A stretch of 38,856 nucleotides of DNA, taken from the NCBI GenBank assembly GCA_001873365.1, contig MNYZ01000009.1, forward strand, positions 1-38,856, given 5' to 3'. The notes below the pieces were generated by a model. The model was given only the letters and a program-made list of their open reading frames with translations, searched no databases and was not told the DNA's origin. The position numbers and the translations under genes are program-made. This DNA comes from Oscillatoriales cyanobacterium CG2_30_40_61 (GTDB lineage Bacteria > Cyanobacteriota > Cyanobacteriia > Cyanobacteriales > Microcoleaceae). The stretch's first letter is position 1, and every line of letters starts with the position of its first letter. This document shows positions 27,546 through 36,074 of the stretch, piece by piece.

Positions 27546-28640
27546 ATGCCAGCAACATTCATCCATCAATTTAGTAGTGGTTTTACCCTATTTCTCAGCT
27601 TACTGGTAGAAGCGATCCCCTTTCTGATGTTAGGGGTTTTGTTTTCCAGTGTGCTGTTGTGGTTTGTTGATGAACGGAAACTTTTGTCTTATATTCCTTC
27701 TAATCCCCTGTTAGGAGCATTTGCGGGCAGTTTAGTCGGGTTTCTGTTCCCCGTGTGCGAATGTGGTAACGTTCCGGTGGCCCGACGCTTAATTTTGCAG
27801 GGAGTTCCCTCATCGGTGGCCATTGGATTTTTATTTGCCGCTCCCACCATTAACCCGATCGTGATCTGGTCAACCTGGGTCGCCTTCCGAGATCAGCCAG
27901 AAATCGTGGTTTTAAGGGTTTTATTTTCCTTAACCATTGCTACAACTTTAGGCTGGTTATTTAGTGTCCAGAAGGACTTAAGACCCCTAGTTCAACCGGC
28001 GATCGCCAGAGCTTTACCCATTGCTGACCTAGTTGAACCCCCACCCTCCGATCTATTGGTTTCTCCCCTACTCCAGTCGGGAACCTATTTTTTAGGGGAG
28101 TCAGCCCAACCCACCCGCCTAGAGTCCCTTCCCGCTTGGAAAACTCAAAACCTGCTGAAAACCCGTAAAAAAGCATCTGTTAGTGTTAAACCTGCCCTTC
28201 CCCCTTGGAAAACAATATTTTTGACCCCGACAAAAGAGCGTTGGGGTTCCATGTTGGAAAATATGGTGCAGGAATTTCGAGAATTGGGGGGAGTGTTAGT
28301 CCTAGGAAGTTTTATCGCTGCTGTGATCCAAGTGACCATTCCCCGGGAATTGATTCTGAATTTAGGTCAAAGTCCCGTGACATCGATTCTGGCGATGTTA
28401 TTGTTAGCGGGAGTTGTTTCTATTTGTTCAACGGTTGATTCATTTTTTGCCTTATCTTTTGCCTCGGCATTTACGAGTGGCTCGCTGTTAGCATTTTTAG
28501 TATTTGGGCCGATGATTGATATTAAAACCGTGGGATTAATGTTATCGGTTTTTAAGGCTCGGGCGGTTTTTTATCTGGTGATTCTTGCCTTTCAGTTAAC
28601 CTTTTTATTCACCCTGGTTGTTAACTTAAATTTCAGTTAA
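27546..28640 (+). CDS. DUF318/ArsP-like permease
   Basis: This family of permeases (YraQ/YcgR, DUF318) has ten or so membrane helices and is linked to metal or metalloid handling. Key signatures are FPVCECGNVPVARRLI (about 69-84; the E-C-G-N metal-type motif) in the first half and VSICSTVDSFFALSFASAFTSGSLLAFLVFGPMIDIKT in the second, forming two inverted repeats. A linker of about 90 residues (180-225) is soluble. It is followed after 24 bp by the DUF1980 partner, as in B. subtilis YcgR-YcgQ. The transported substrate is not known from sequence. Confidence 0.9.
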   Translation: MPATFIHQFSSGFTLFLSLLVEAIPFLMLGVLFSSVLLWFVDERKLLSYIPSNPLLGAFAGSLVGFLFPVCECGNVPVARRLILQGVPSSVAIGFLFAAPTINPIVIWSTWVAFRDQPEIVVLRVLFSLTIATTLGWLFSVQKDLRPLVQPAIARALPIADLVEPPPSDLLVSPLLQSGTYFLGESAQPTRLESLPAWKTQNLLKTRKKASVSVKPALPPWKTIFLTPTKERWGSMLENMVQEFRELGGVLVLGSFIAAVIQVTIPRELILNLGQSPVTSILAMLLLAGVVSICSTVDSFFALSFASAFTSGSLLAFLVFGPMIDIKTVGLMLSVFKARAVFYLVILAFQLTFLFTLVVNLNFS

Positions 28641-28664
28641 TTTGGCTTTGGAGTCCGACCCAGA

Positions 28665-29459
28665 ATGATGCACCTGACTCAACGAATTACCCGCTTCTAT
28701 AATCGATTTTCACTCTTGTTAGAAAACCCTTGGTTAGATGTACTTGCCTTGTTCATTTGGGGGATTTTATTATTAAAATATTGGATTAGTGGAAAACTCT
28801 ATATTCTGATCCATCCTAACTATTTTGGTTTGTCGATCGCGACGGGAATTACACTCTTGATTTTAGCAGGATTAAAAGCTAGACAAATTATTCAAGAAAC
28901 CGCCCTAGGTTCTTCGCTTTCGCTACAACATATCAGCTTATTTCCTAAGGGCTGGGGTAGTTTATTATTAATCATAACCGCCTGTTTGGGATTATTTATT
29001 ACTCCCCAAACCTTCGGGGCACAAATGGCATTAAAACGAGGTTTAACTGAATCTTTACCCATAACTCGCGCTCAACCGCAGAAATTTAGAACCGCAATTC
29101 AATCCGAAAATCGCTCTTTAATTGAATGGATGAGATTAATTAATGTTAATCCTGAACCCGATGCTTATACCGGTCAAAAAGCAAAAATTACCGGGTTTGT
29201 GATCCATCCTCCCGATTTACCTGAAAATTATATTTGGTTAGGAAGATTTGTTCTGACCTGTTGTGCGGCGGACGCTTATCCCGTAGGAATTCCGGTTTTA
29301 CTTCCCCAAGGGAAATCGCGGGAATTATATCCTCAAGATACTTGGTTAGATATTGAAGGTACAATGTTTACAGAAACCTTTAATAACCACAGGAAATTAA
29401 CCTTAAAATCTCAAACTGTTAAAGCCATTCTCCCGCCCAAAAATCCCTACGATTATTAA
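28665..29459 (+). CDS. TIGR03943/DUF1980 permease partner protein
   Basis: DUF1980 proteins pair with DUF318 permeases and are thought to form a two-subunit transporter. The 264-residue protein has three or four N-terminal membrane segments (about 25-45, 50-72, 95-115) and a soluble C-terminal domain. In that domain FVLTCCAADAYPVGIPV carries a paired Cys, and IEGTMFTETFNNHRKLTLK is the family's end. A TGT-type Cys-Cys may bind metal (inference). The gene lies 24 bp after the permease. Confidence 0.92.
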   Translation: MMHLTQRITRFYNRFSLLLENPWLDVLALFIWGILLLKYWISGKLYILIHPNYFGLSIATGITLLILAGLKARQIIQETALGSSLSLQHISLFPKGWGSLLLIITACLGLFITPQTFGAQMALKRGLTESLPITRAQPQKFRTAIQSENRSLIEWMRLINVNPEPDAYTGQKAKITGFVIHPPDLPENYIWLGRFVLTCCAADAYPVGIPVLLPQGKSRELYPQDTWLDIEGTMFTETFNNHRKLTLKSQTVKAILPPKNPYDY

Positions 29460-29462
29460 ACC

Positions 29463-29482
29463 GTAGTAAGCCCTTTAGGGCT
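29463..29482. repeat. Palindromic repeat, GTAGTAAGCCC family, half copy
   Basis: Only the first hairpin half (GTAGTAAGCCCTTTAGGGCT) remains, between the DUF1980 gene and the next gene. Confidence 0.85.
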
Positions 29483-29499
29483 AATTATACTTAATCATA

Positions 29500-31023
29500 A
29501 TGAACAATACCATCTCAAAATTCAAACAATTAAAATGGGTTCAACCCTTAGATCAAGCCGCCTGGATTTTAATGGCGTTTTTAACAATATTAATTGGAAT
29601 TGTTTTATTAACAGGCGATCGCACCACCCCCCAAGTTAAAGAATTTAGTTGGCAAAACAAACAAATTGGGGCAGAAGATATGGGGTTATTGCTGACTTTC
29701 AATCGTCCGATGAATCGACAAAGTGTAGAAAAAAACTTTCAAATCGAGCCACCTTTACCGGGTAAAATTAGTTGGGCAGGACGACGGATGGCCTATACCC
29801 TATCGGAACCCGTACCCTATGGAACCCCCTTTAGTGTGCAGTTAAAAGGGGCTAGAGATCATTTGTATGGCGATAAACAAGGAACATTAATTCAACCCTT
29901 TACTGGCTTTTTTAGAAGTCGCGATCGCGCCTTTGCCTATATTGGAATTCAGGGAAATCAAGAAGGAAAATTAGTTTTAGTGAATCTGAGTGAAAAAGAA
30001 CCTAAACCAGTTATTTTAACGCCTGAAGATTTAGTAATTTTAGATTTTAAAATTTATCCGAAAGGGGATAAAATTCTTTTTTCTGCTATTAACAAAAATC
30101 AGCAAAAACAGGGAACAATTGCCCCGGAATTATATACAGTTACAACCGGAATTAATCCTCAATCTCCTGGTGAAAATCCCCTACCCGTAAAACCTGTGGC
30201 AAAAATTGAAAAGATTTTAGATGCTAAATATTATCGAAATTTAAAATTTGATTTGTCCCCAGATGGTAAAATTATTGTGGTTCAACGAGTCAGTCAAACA
30301 AATCCTAATGATGCCAGTCCTTGGTTTATTGAAAATGGAAAATCTCCTAAACCCTTAAATATACAAGGAGGAGACTTCTTAATTGCCCCGGATAGTCAAT
30401 CTCTGGTGATTGCTCAAGGGCCAGATTTAACAACTATTATACCGTTAATACCCAATGCTGAACCCCTAGAATTTTTACCAAAATTTGGTCGAGTTTTAGG
30501 ATTTGCTGGTGATGGTAGTGCGGCGGCGATGTTAAAATTTAATCCCGATGGAACCCGATCGCTATTTGTTGTCAATAATCAAGGACAAGAACAAGAACTT
30601 TACCGTACACCGCCGTTTGGGAATATCATCAGTGCTGAATTTGATCCCAGTAATAGCCTTTTATATTGTTTAATTACCGAAGTTTTAGATAATCCAGAAA
30701 TCTATAAAGAACAGCCTTATATTGTAGCAATTGATATCAAAACAAAACAAGTTGTTCCCTTCGTAATTTTACCCAACCAACAAGAAATTAATATGAGTTT
30801 ATCTGCCGATGGATTAGCCTTACTTTTTGATCAAACCGTGATTGGAATAGAAGAATCTGATCATCTGAATCAATCCACAAAAACCCAAGGAGGAGATAGG
30901 ATTAAAACCAGTCGGATTTGGATTTTACCCTTAATGATAGATAGACCTACGGATGGGTCTAAACCGCAAGTTAAACCAGAAGAATTACCCTTTTTTGGTT
31001 TTCATCCCCAATGGCTACCCTAA
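29500..31023 (+). CDS. Membrane-anchored protein with Ig-like and propeller-like domains (hypothetical)
   Basis: A 507-residue protein with one N-terminal helix (about 20-42, AAWILMAFLTILIGIVLL) and the rest outside the cytoplasm. Residues 55-140 resemble the bacterial Ig-like Big_5 domain (MGLLLTFNRPMNRQSVEKNFQI...WAGRRMAYTLSEPVPYGTPFSV). From about 150 the pattern of repeats (YIGIQGN...GKLVLVN, ILDFKIYPKGDKILFSA, LKFDLSPDGKIIVV, MSLSADGLALLFD) suggests a TolB-like propeller. It lies 40 bp after the DUF1980 gene on the same strand, so it may belong to that unit. I do not know a named family. Confidence 0.72.
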   Translation: MNNTISKFKQLKWVQPLDQAAWILMAFLTILIGIVLLTGDRTTPQVKEFSWQNKQIGAEDMGLLLTFNRPMNRQSVEKNFQIEPPLPGKISWAGRRMAYTLSEPVPYGTPFSVQLKGARDHLYGDKQGTLIQPFTGFFRSRDRAFAYIGIQGNQEGKLVLVNLSEKEPKPVILTPEDLVILDFKIYPKGDKILFSAINKNQQKQGTIAPELYTVTTGINPQSPGENPLPVKPVAKIEKILDAKYYRNLKFDLSPDGKIIVVQRVSQTNPNDASPWFIENGKSPKPLNIQGGDFLIAPDSQSLVIAQGPDLTTIIPLIPNAEPLEFLPKFGRVLGFAGDGSAAAMLKFNPDGTRSLFVVNNQGQEQELYRTPPFGNIISAEFDPSNSLLYCLITEVLDNPEIYKEQPYIVAIDIKTKQVVPFVILPNQQEINMSLSADGLALLFDQTVIGIEESDHLNQSTKTQGGDRIKTSRIWILPLMIDRPTDGSKPQVKPEELPFFGFHPQWLP

Positions 31024-31027
31024 AATA

Positions 31028-31072
31028 GTAGTAAGCCCTTTAGGGCTAAGAGAGTCCTAAAGGGCTCACTAC
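31028..31072. repeat. Palindromic repeat, GTAGTAAGCCC...CACTAC family, copy 4
   Basis: A 45-bp copy where the second part is the reverse complement of the first (AGCCCTTTAGG and CCTAAAGGGCT), giving one long hairpin instead of two. It sits 5 bp after the propeller gene and 25 bp before sdhB. Confidence 0.88.
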
Positions 31073-31097
31073 GAAATTAACTAAGGAGTGTAAAAAT

Positions 31098-32111
31098 ATG
31101 AGAGTCAAGTTTAATATTGTTCGCCAAAGTCCTAATAGCTCAAGGGAGGTGCAAAGTTATCTCCTTGATGTTGAACCAGGGAATACTATTTTAGACTGTC
31201 TTAACCGAATTAAATGGGAACAGGACGGGACTTTAGCATTTAGAAAAAACTGTCGTAATACCATTTGTGGCAGTTGTTCCATGGGAATTAATGGCCGTTC
31301 TGCGTTAGCTTGTAAGGAAAATATTGGCAGTGAAGTCGCGCGTTTACAAAAAATTGCCGAGGCGAACTCCAGTCAAACCCCCTCAAATGATATTCCAGAA
31401 ATGACCATTGCCCCCATGGGAAATTTACCGGTGATCAAAGACTTGGTGGTGGATATGAGCCGTTTTTGGGATAACTTAGAAACCGTTGAACCCTATATTA
31501 GTACCGCCGGACGGGCTATTCCTGAACGGGAATTTCTGCAAACCCCCGAAGAACGGGCCAAACTTGACCAAATGGGCAACTGTATCCTCTGTGGCGCTTG
31601 TTATTCCGAATGTAATGCCGTAGAAGTTAACCCCGATTTTGTCGGGCCCCACGCCCTCGCTAAAGCGCAACGGATGGTAGCCGACTCCCGGGATGCCAAA
31701 ACCGAACAACGCCTGGAACAGTATAGCGAAGGAACTAACGGGGTTTGGGGCTGTACCCGTTGCTTTAACTGTAACTCCGTTTGTCCGATGGAGGTCGCCC
31801 CTCTGGATCAGATTACTAAAATTAAACATGAAATTCTCGAACGCAAAGATGCCAGCGCCAGCCGTCCCATCCGCCACCGCAAAGTTTTAGTGGAATTGGT
31901 AAAACAGGGAGGTTGGGTAGATGAACGCAAATTTGCTGTAATGGTAGTGGGGAATTATTTCCGCGATCTCAAGGGGTTACTCAGCTTAGGGCCCGTGGGA
32001 ATGCGGGTGATGCTCCGGGGTAAGTTCCCCTTAACTTTTGAACCATCTGAAGGTACAGAAACCGTGCGATCGCTAATTCAATCAATTCAAGACTTAGAAA
32101 AACAACCATGA
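31098..32111 (+). CDS. sdhB: Succinate dehydrogenase/fumarate reductase iron-sulfur subunit
   Basis: SdhB carries electrons between the flavoprotein and quinone side of succinate dehydrogenase. The [2Fe-2S] ligands are C52, C57, C60 and C72 (CRNTICGSC...AC). The [4Fe-4S] motif is CILCGACYSEC (162-172), and a second CTRCFNCNSVCP (219-230) binds the [3Fe-4S] or second cubane and completes the set. The length of 337 residues with a C-terminal extension is like cyanobacterial SdhB. GGAG precedes ATG 31098. The flavoprotein is not beside it, as is usual in cyanobacteria. Its stop overlaps the Hlip start. Confidence 0.94.
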   Translation: MRVKFNIVRQSPNSSREVQSYLLDVEPGNTILDCLNRIKWEQDGTLAFRKNCRNTICGSCSMGINGRSALACKENIGSEVARLQKIAEANSSQTPSNDIPEMTIAPMGNLPVIKDLVVDMSRFWDNLETVEPYISTAGRAIPEREFLQTPEERAKLDQMGNCILCGACYSECNAVEVNPDFVGPHALAKAQRMVADSRDAKTEQRLEQYSEGTNGVWGCTRCFNCNSVCPMEVAPLDQITKIKHEILERKDASASRPIRHRKVLVELVKQGGWVDERKFAVMVVGNYFRDLKGLLSLGPVGMRVMLRGKFPLTFEPSEGTETVRSLIQSIQDLEKQP

Positions 32112-32287
32112 CTTCTCAAACACCTTCTACTCCAGCCCAAACCAACCCCCAACCCGAACCCGCCATGGGTTGGACTCGTTACGCCGAAAAAATTAACGGC
32201 CGTTTTGCCATGTTGGGATTTATTCTATTAATTGTATTAGAATTTTTCACCCATCAAGATTTATTCACTTGGTTGGGTTTACGTTAG
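32108..32287 (+). CDS. High-light-inducible protein (Hlip/SCP), single-helix LHC-like
   Basis: A 59-residue protein: a Pro/Gln/Thr-rich head, then the chlorophyll-binding helix GWTRYAEKINGRFAMLGF and FILLIVLEFFTHQ, ending DLFTWLGLR. The E-x-x-N-G-R-x-A-M motif is the chlorophyll a/b-binding signature of Hlips, which bind and quench chlorophyll during photosystem assembly and light stress. ATG overlaps the sdhB stop (ATGA at 32108-32111), so the two are probably translated together. It is short but unambiguous by motif. Confidence 0.95.
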   Translation: MTSQTPSTPAQTNPQPEPAMGWTRYAEKINGRFAMLGFILLIVLEFFTHQDLFTWLGLR

Positions 32288-32292
32288 GTTTT

Positions 32293-32320
32293 GTAGAGGC
32301 GTTATATATAACGTCTCTAC
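32293..32320. repeat. Palindromic repeat, GTAGAGGCGTT family, second copy
   Basis: GTAGAGGCGTTATA and TATAACGTCTCTAC form a nearly perfect 28-bp palindrome (one G-T pair), matching the copy after sepF at 4163. It follows the Hlip gene by 6 bp. Confidence 0.85.
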
Positions 32321-32380
32321 GCAAATTACTGACCCTATATTCAAAACGAATTTTTTTGTTTTACCTCACTCAATAAAAAA

Positions 32381-33643
32381 ATGTTTAAAAAAATCACCCT
32401 AAAAAACTACAGAACTCATAAATCAACCACCCTGGAACTTCAGCCAATTACCCTACTAATCGGTAATAATAGTTCGGGTAAAACTAACTTTTTATCAGGA
32501 ATACAGCATTTTTCTGGGTTAATTAGACAGGGTAATCCTTTTAAAGAACAGGATCGAAGGGTTCAAGTCAAAGATTATTTTCCTCATCGCTATCGTTTAG
32601 CAAAGGATGATGATACTATGTCTATTGAAATTGAATGGAGTAAAAACAATAATTTTGTCAAGTATCAGATGGAGCTTTATCAAAATGAAAATTTTGCCGG
32701 AAAGGTTGGTTGTCGAGAAAAAATAGAGTTGAGTATTAATAATTTACAAAATCTGCAACCATTTACCAATGGTTATAAAAAAGAAACCGATTTAATTGAG
32801 CTTAGACTAAATATTGAAAAATCTCAAAAAGATGAAGAAAAAGAATTATTGAATTTATTTTTTAGAGATTGTGCTTATACTTTTGGTTACCATTTGCAAC
32901 CTTCTTTTTTAAAAGGTATTATTAATGACACTGCAAATTTTGATAATGCAAATTTTGATAATTGGATAAATCAAGAAATAAAAATCCCTTCATTTTTGGG
33001 TTATGAGGGAAAAAATTTACAAAAGCTTATTTATTATGTAAAAACTAAAGAAGAAAGAGTTTTTACTCGATTTTTAACGTTAATGAGACGTTTTGCAGAT
33101 AATAAAAACTTTCAAGGTATTCGTTATGATCAAAGAAATTCTAAATTGTTGTGGGAATTTGATTTAGGAAGAACAACAACAGATCGCTTAGTAGATGAGT
33201 TTCCCCCAGAGGTTATTTCTGATGGATTGCTAAAAGCAGCAGCGATCGCCTTATTACTTTCTATTAAAAACCCTCCTGCTTTAATGTTAATGGAAGAAAT
33301 TGAAAATGGCATTAATCCTGGCAATATTCAGGAGTTAATGCGATGGATTTGGCAAGCAACTGCTCCCAATCAAAAAGATATTACTCCCCAATTTATTTTA
33401 ACGTCTCATAGTCCTTCTGTTCTTCGAGAATTTCATAAAAATTTAGATTCAGTTTATACATTTCGATTAAATAAACGTACCTATCAAAGTGATGTAAGAA
33501 ACTTGAATCAAGCCTTGGATACTTTGATTGGAATTGGTGCTGTAGAGGGAGAAATTATTGAAGATGAAGCTACTGGAAAACGCTTAGTTGAAATTCCCCA
33601 ATATCAATTAGCGGAACTTTGGTATTCGGGGACTATTGGCTAA
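32381..33643 (+). CDS. OLD/AAA_21-like ATPase, possibly defence-related
   Basis: A 420-residue ABC/RecF-type ATPase. Walker A is LLIGNNSSGKTNF (25-37, consensus GNNSSGKT). Walker B with the switch glutamate region is ALMLMEEIENGINP (about 298-311), and ILTSHSPSVLREF (about 339-351) is the H-loop strand typical of OLD/AbiLi/AriA-type ATPases. The middle part is helical and divergent, without a zinc hook. Such ATPases sense phage or DNA ends and act with a nuclease partner in several systems. The next gene starts 37 bp downstream on the same strand and may be that partner. Function inferred from domain type and arrangement only. Confidence 0.87.
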   Translation: MFKKITLKNYRTHKSTTLELQPITLLIGNNSSGKTNFLSGIQHFSGLIRQGNPFKEQDRRVQVKDYFPHRYRLAKDDDTMSIEIEWSKNNNFVKYQMELYQNENFAGKVGCREKIELSINNLQNLQPFTNGYKKETDLIELRLNIEKSQKDEEKELLNLFFRDCAYTFGYHLQPSFLKGIINDTANFDNANFDNWINQEIKIPSFLGYEGKNLQKLIYYVKTKEERVFTRFLTLMRRFADNKNFQGIRYDQRNSKLLWEFDLGRTTTDRLVDEFPPEVISDGLLKAAAIALLLSIKNPPALMLMEEIENGINPGNIQELMRWIWQATAPNQKDITPQFILTSHSPSVLREFHKNLDSVYTFRLNKRTYQSDVRNLNQALDTLIGIGAVEGEIIEDEATGKRLVEIPQYQLAELWYSGTIG

Positions 33644-33680
33644 TACAACTAATCGAAGTAAATTCAAGGGATTTTGAGTA

Positions 33681-34403
33681 ATGGCACCTATCAAACGCAA
33701 TATTGGGATTATTGGAGATGGCCCTACTGATAGAATAATTTTTACTAAAATTGTGGAATGTATTTTAACAGAAGAAGATCCATCCAAGGAATTGATCGAC
33801 TGTAAGATCATAGAATTACAAAGGCAAAAAATCTTTGACTTTATACAAGAATATGTCAACGCAGAGAAAAAAAATTCATCTCCAAATCCCCAACATTTAG
33901 TCAAATCGGTAACTGGTGTGCTTAATAGTGGATTTAGAGAGTTGATCGACCAAGTTGACATCTGCAATTGCGATATTATTATTTTAACAACTGATTCAGA
34001 AACGGTATTAAAGATGCCTGATGATTATTTCAAATATGGGATTAAATTATTTCATATTTTATCAGAAGCAGCCATTAAGTTTTATGAAACACTTTTGTTA
34101 CAGGGTTATCCCCAGGATAATATTCCCCTGGTTTTACCAATTATTACTTTTCCATCCACAGAAATTTTAATTGCAGCAGCTAAGGGATTAAAAATAGCCG
34201 ATTATTATGATAAAATCCCTTTAGAGTTAAAACAGAAGATTTACGGTGTTCCCGATGATCGAACTGTTCCCTACGAAGATTTAAAAACTAAAGCTCTTGA
34301 TTATATTACACTTGAAGGAATAAAAAACATATATAAAAATATTCCCGAATCACGACATTTTATTCAAACCTTATCCGGTTATAAAGTATCCTGTTTTTTA
34401 TAG
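33681..34403 (+). CDS. Unknown protein, possible TOPRIM-like partner of the upstream ATPase
   Basis: A 240-residue protein that I cannot place in a named family. It begins RNIGIIGDGPTDRIIFTKI, a strand-turn-acid pattern (G-D-G-x-x-D) as at the start of TOPRIM domains, followed near 96-106 by CDIIILTTDSE, where TOPRIM would have its DxD. The middle has a Tyr/Phe-rich helix region and there are no membrane helices or signal. Because it directly follows the ATPase, it may be the effector of an OLD- or PARIS-like pair. The motif match is weak, and the function is inference. Confidence 0.75.
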   Translation: MAPIKRNIGIIGDGPTDRIIFTKIVECILTEEDPSKELIDCKIIELQRQKIFDFIQEYVNAEKKNSSPNPQHLVKSVTGVLNSGFRELIDQVDICNCDIIILTTDSETVLKMPDDYFKYGIKLFHILSEAAIKFYETLLLQGYPQDNIPLVLPIITFPSTEILIAAAKGLKIADYYDKIPLELKQKIYGVPDDRTVPYEDLKTKALDYITLEGIKNIYKNIPESRHFIQTLSGYKVSCFL

Positions 34404-34428
34404 CTTTTTCTGATTAATCTTCAAACTT

Positions 34429-34463
34429 GTAGGTTGAGCTTCCCCGCACTCAACCCAACCTAC
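34429..34463. repeat. TGTAGGTTG...CAACCTACA inverted repeat
   Basis: TGTAGGTTG and CAACCTACA arms enclose about 17 nt, between the convergent partner gene and moeA. It may help end both transcripts, though no clean T-run follows. Confidence 0.7.
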
Positions 34464-34503
34464 ATAAAATAAAAACCAACTCCTGGTAAACGTAGAAATC
34501 AAA

Positions 34504-35733
34504 TCAACGAATTTTTAACACCTTAACAATATCCCCCGGATTAATTTGAGATTGACCTATCGGTAAAACGGCTAACCCGGTGGTTTGTGCCAAATTAATT
34601 AAATTGCCAGAAATTTGACTTCCGGGGGCTAATTGAAATTCATATTCCCCATTGACTAACCATAATTGACCCCAAACATAAATTTCCCGTTTTCCTCCTC
34701 CTTTTAGCTCTTGACGCGATCGCGCCTTCACAAATTCCGGCCCCCAAAACTGAGGTAATAACCCCGATTGTTTTTTAATTGCAGGTTTAACAAACCGCCA
34801 GAAAGTTACTAAAGCAGAAACAGGATTTCCGGGTAAACCAAAATATAAACAATTTGGGAATGAGGCAACAGTTAAAGGTTTTCCTGGTTTAATTGCAACA
34901 GATTGAATATGAATATTTCCCCCTAATTCGGTTAAAATTTCCTCAACATAATCATAATCTCCAACAGAAACTCCTCCAGTTGAGATCACAATATCGGCTG
35001 TTTCTATAGCTTGAGAAATAGCTTTTTTTAACATATCTGGTTGATCACGAATCACGCCAAATTTAATCGCTTCCGCTCCTAAATTCCTGACCGCCGTGAA
35101 GAACGCATACTGATTAGAGTCTACTAATTGTCCCGGTTTTAAAGGAGTATCGGGGGTAACTAATTCATCTCCAGTTGATAATAACGCCACGCGCAAGCGT
35201 CGATAAACCGGAACCTGGGTACACTGTGCCGCCGCTAACACCGCAATCTCCGCCGCATCCAAAGGAATACCAGGAGTCAGCAGGGGTTCTCCAGCTTTGT
35301 AATACGATCCTTGATGTCGAATAAAAGCCTGGGGTTGGGGAGCCGATAAAATTTTAACCTGATTTCCCTCCCGTTTTGTTTCCTCCTGAATCACAATAGT
35401 ATCCGCACCTTTGGGAATACAAGCACCAGTAAAAATTCGAGCAGCTTGTCCCATTTTAATGGTAGATTGAGGAGCAGATCCAGCCGGAATTTCTTCAATA
35501 ATTTCTAATAGTTTAGGATTGTCTATTGAGACATCAGCAACATCTTGATATCGGACTGCATATCCATCCATTGCCGAATTATCCCAATGGGGAAAATCCA
35601 AGGAACTTACTACGGATTTAGCTAAAATTCGACCAGTAACTTGAGTTATTGCTACCTTTTCTTGATCAATTTCAGCATCCAAAGGTGGGACTAAACTTAA
35701 TATGATTGATTCTGCTTGTTCTACAGGTAACAT
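34504..35733 (-). CDS. moeA: Molybdopterin molybdenumtransferase MoeA
   Basis: MoeA inserts molybdate into adenylylated molybdopterin, completing the molybdenum cofactor used for instance by nitrate reductase. The 409-residue protein shows domain order of MoeA: LDFPHWDNSAMDGYAVRYQD, the RIFTGACIPKGADTIVIQEE region, then the MoaB-like core with VALLSTGDELVTP, VISTGGVSVGDYDYV, KPGKPLTVA and LPGNPVSALVTF, and the C-terminal domain ending INPGDIVKVLKIR. All key motifs are intact. Confidence 0.96.
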   Translation of the reverse strand: MLPVEQAESIILSLVPPLDAEIDQEKVAITQVTGRILAKSVVSSLDFPHWDNSAMDGYAVRYQDVADVSIDNPKLLEIIEEIPAGSAPQSTIKMGQAARIFTGACIPKGADTIVIQEETKREGNQVKILSAPQPQAFIRHQGSYYKAGEPLLTPGIPLDAAEIAVLAAAQCTQVPVYRRLRVALLSTGDELVTPDTPLKPGQLVDSNQYAFFTAVRNLGAEAIKFGVIRDQPDMLKKAISQAIETADIVISTGGVSVGDYDYVEEILTELGGNIHIQSVAIKPGKPLTVASFPNCLYFGLPGNPVSALVTFWRFVKPAIKKQSGLLPQFWGPEFVKARSRQELKGGGKREIYVWGQLWLVNGEYEFQLAPGSQISGNLINLAQTTGLAVLPIGQSQINPGDIVKVLKIR

Positions 35734-35891
35734 GATTGTTTTTATCGGATTGACTATACATGAGCTTTAGTATAGTAAAGTTGGAATCATACTTAATCTT
35801 AAATTATCTTAAATTCAGCTAAACCTCCACACCAGATTTTAAAACCAGTTTTAAACTCAAAGGGTTAACTATTTCCCCTTACCCGGCTTTC

Positions 35892-35907
35892 TGTGATCCA
35901 TATCACA
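35892..35907 (+). promoter_or_regulatory. CRP/SYCRP1-type binding site (TGTGA-N6-TCACA)
   Basis: TGTGATCCATATCACA is a perfect match to the CRP consensus used by the cyanobacterial cAMP receptor SyCRP1. It lies in the 341-bp gap before the 88-residue gene, 167 bp upstream of its ATG, and faces away from moeA. A CATAAT at 35962-35967 could be the matching -10, putting the site near -74, a class I position. The rest of the gap has no gene. Confidence 0.7.
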
Positions 35908-36074
35908 AAAAAACATAGAATTGATCATCATTCTTCCCCAATGAGTATCACTGAAATTTATCATAATTTTTGTCATGATTAGATCAGAATCAAGTAGACC
36001 TAAAACTAATCAAAGCGATCTTCCGAGTTTTAAGATAAAAATTTATCAACCCTTCGCCTTACCTTAATATAACC

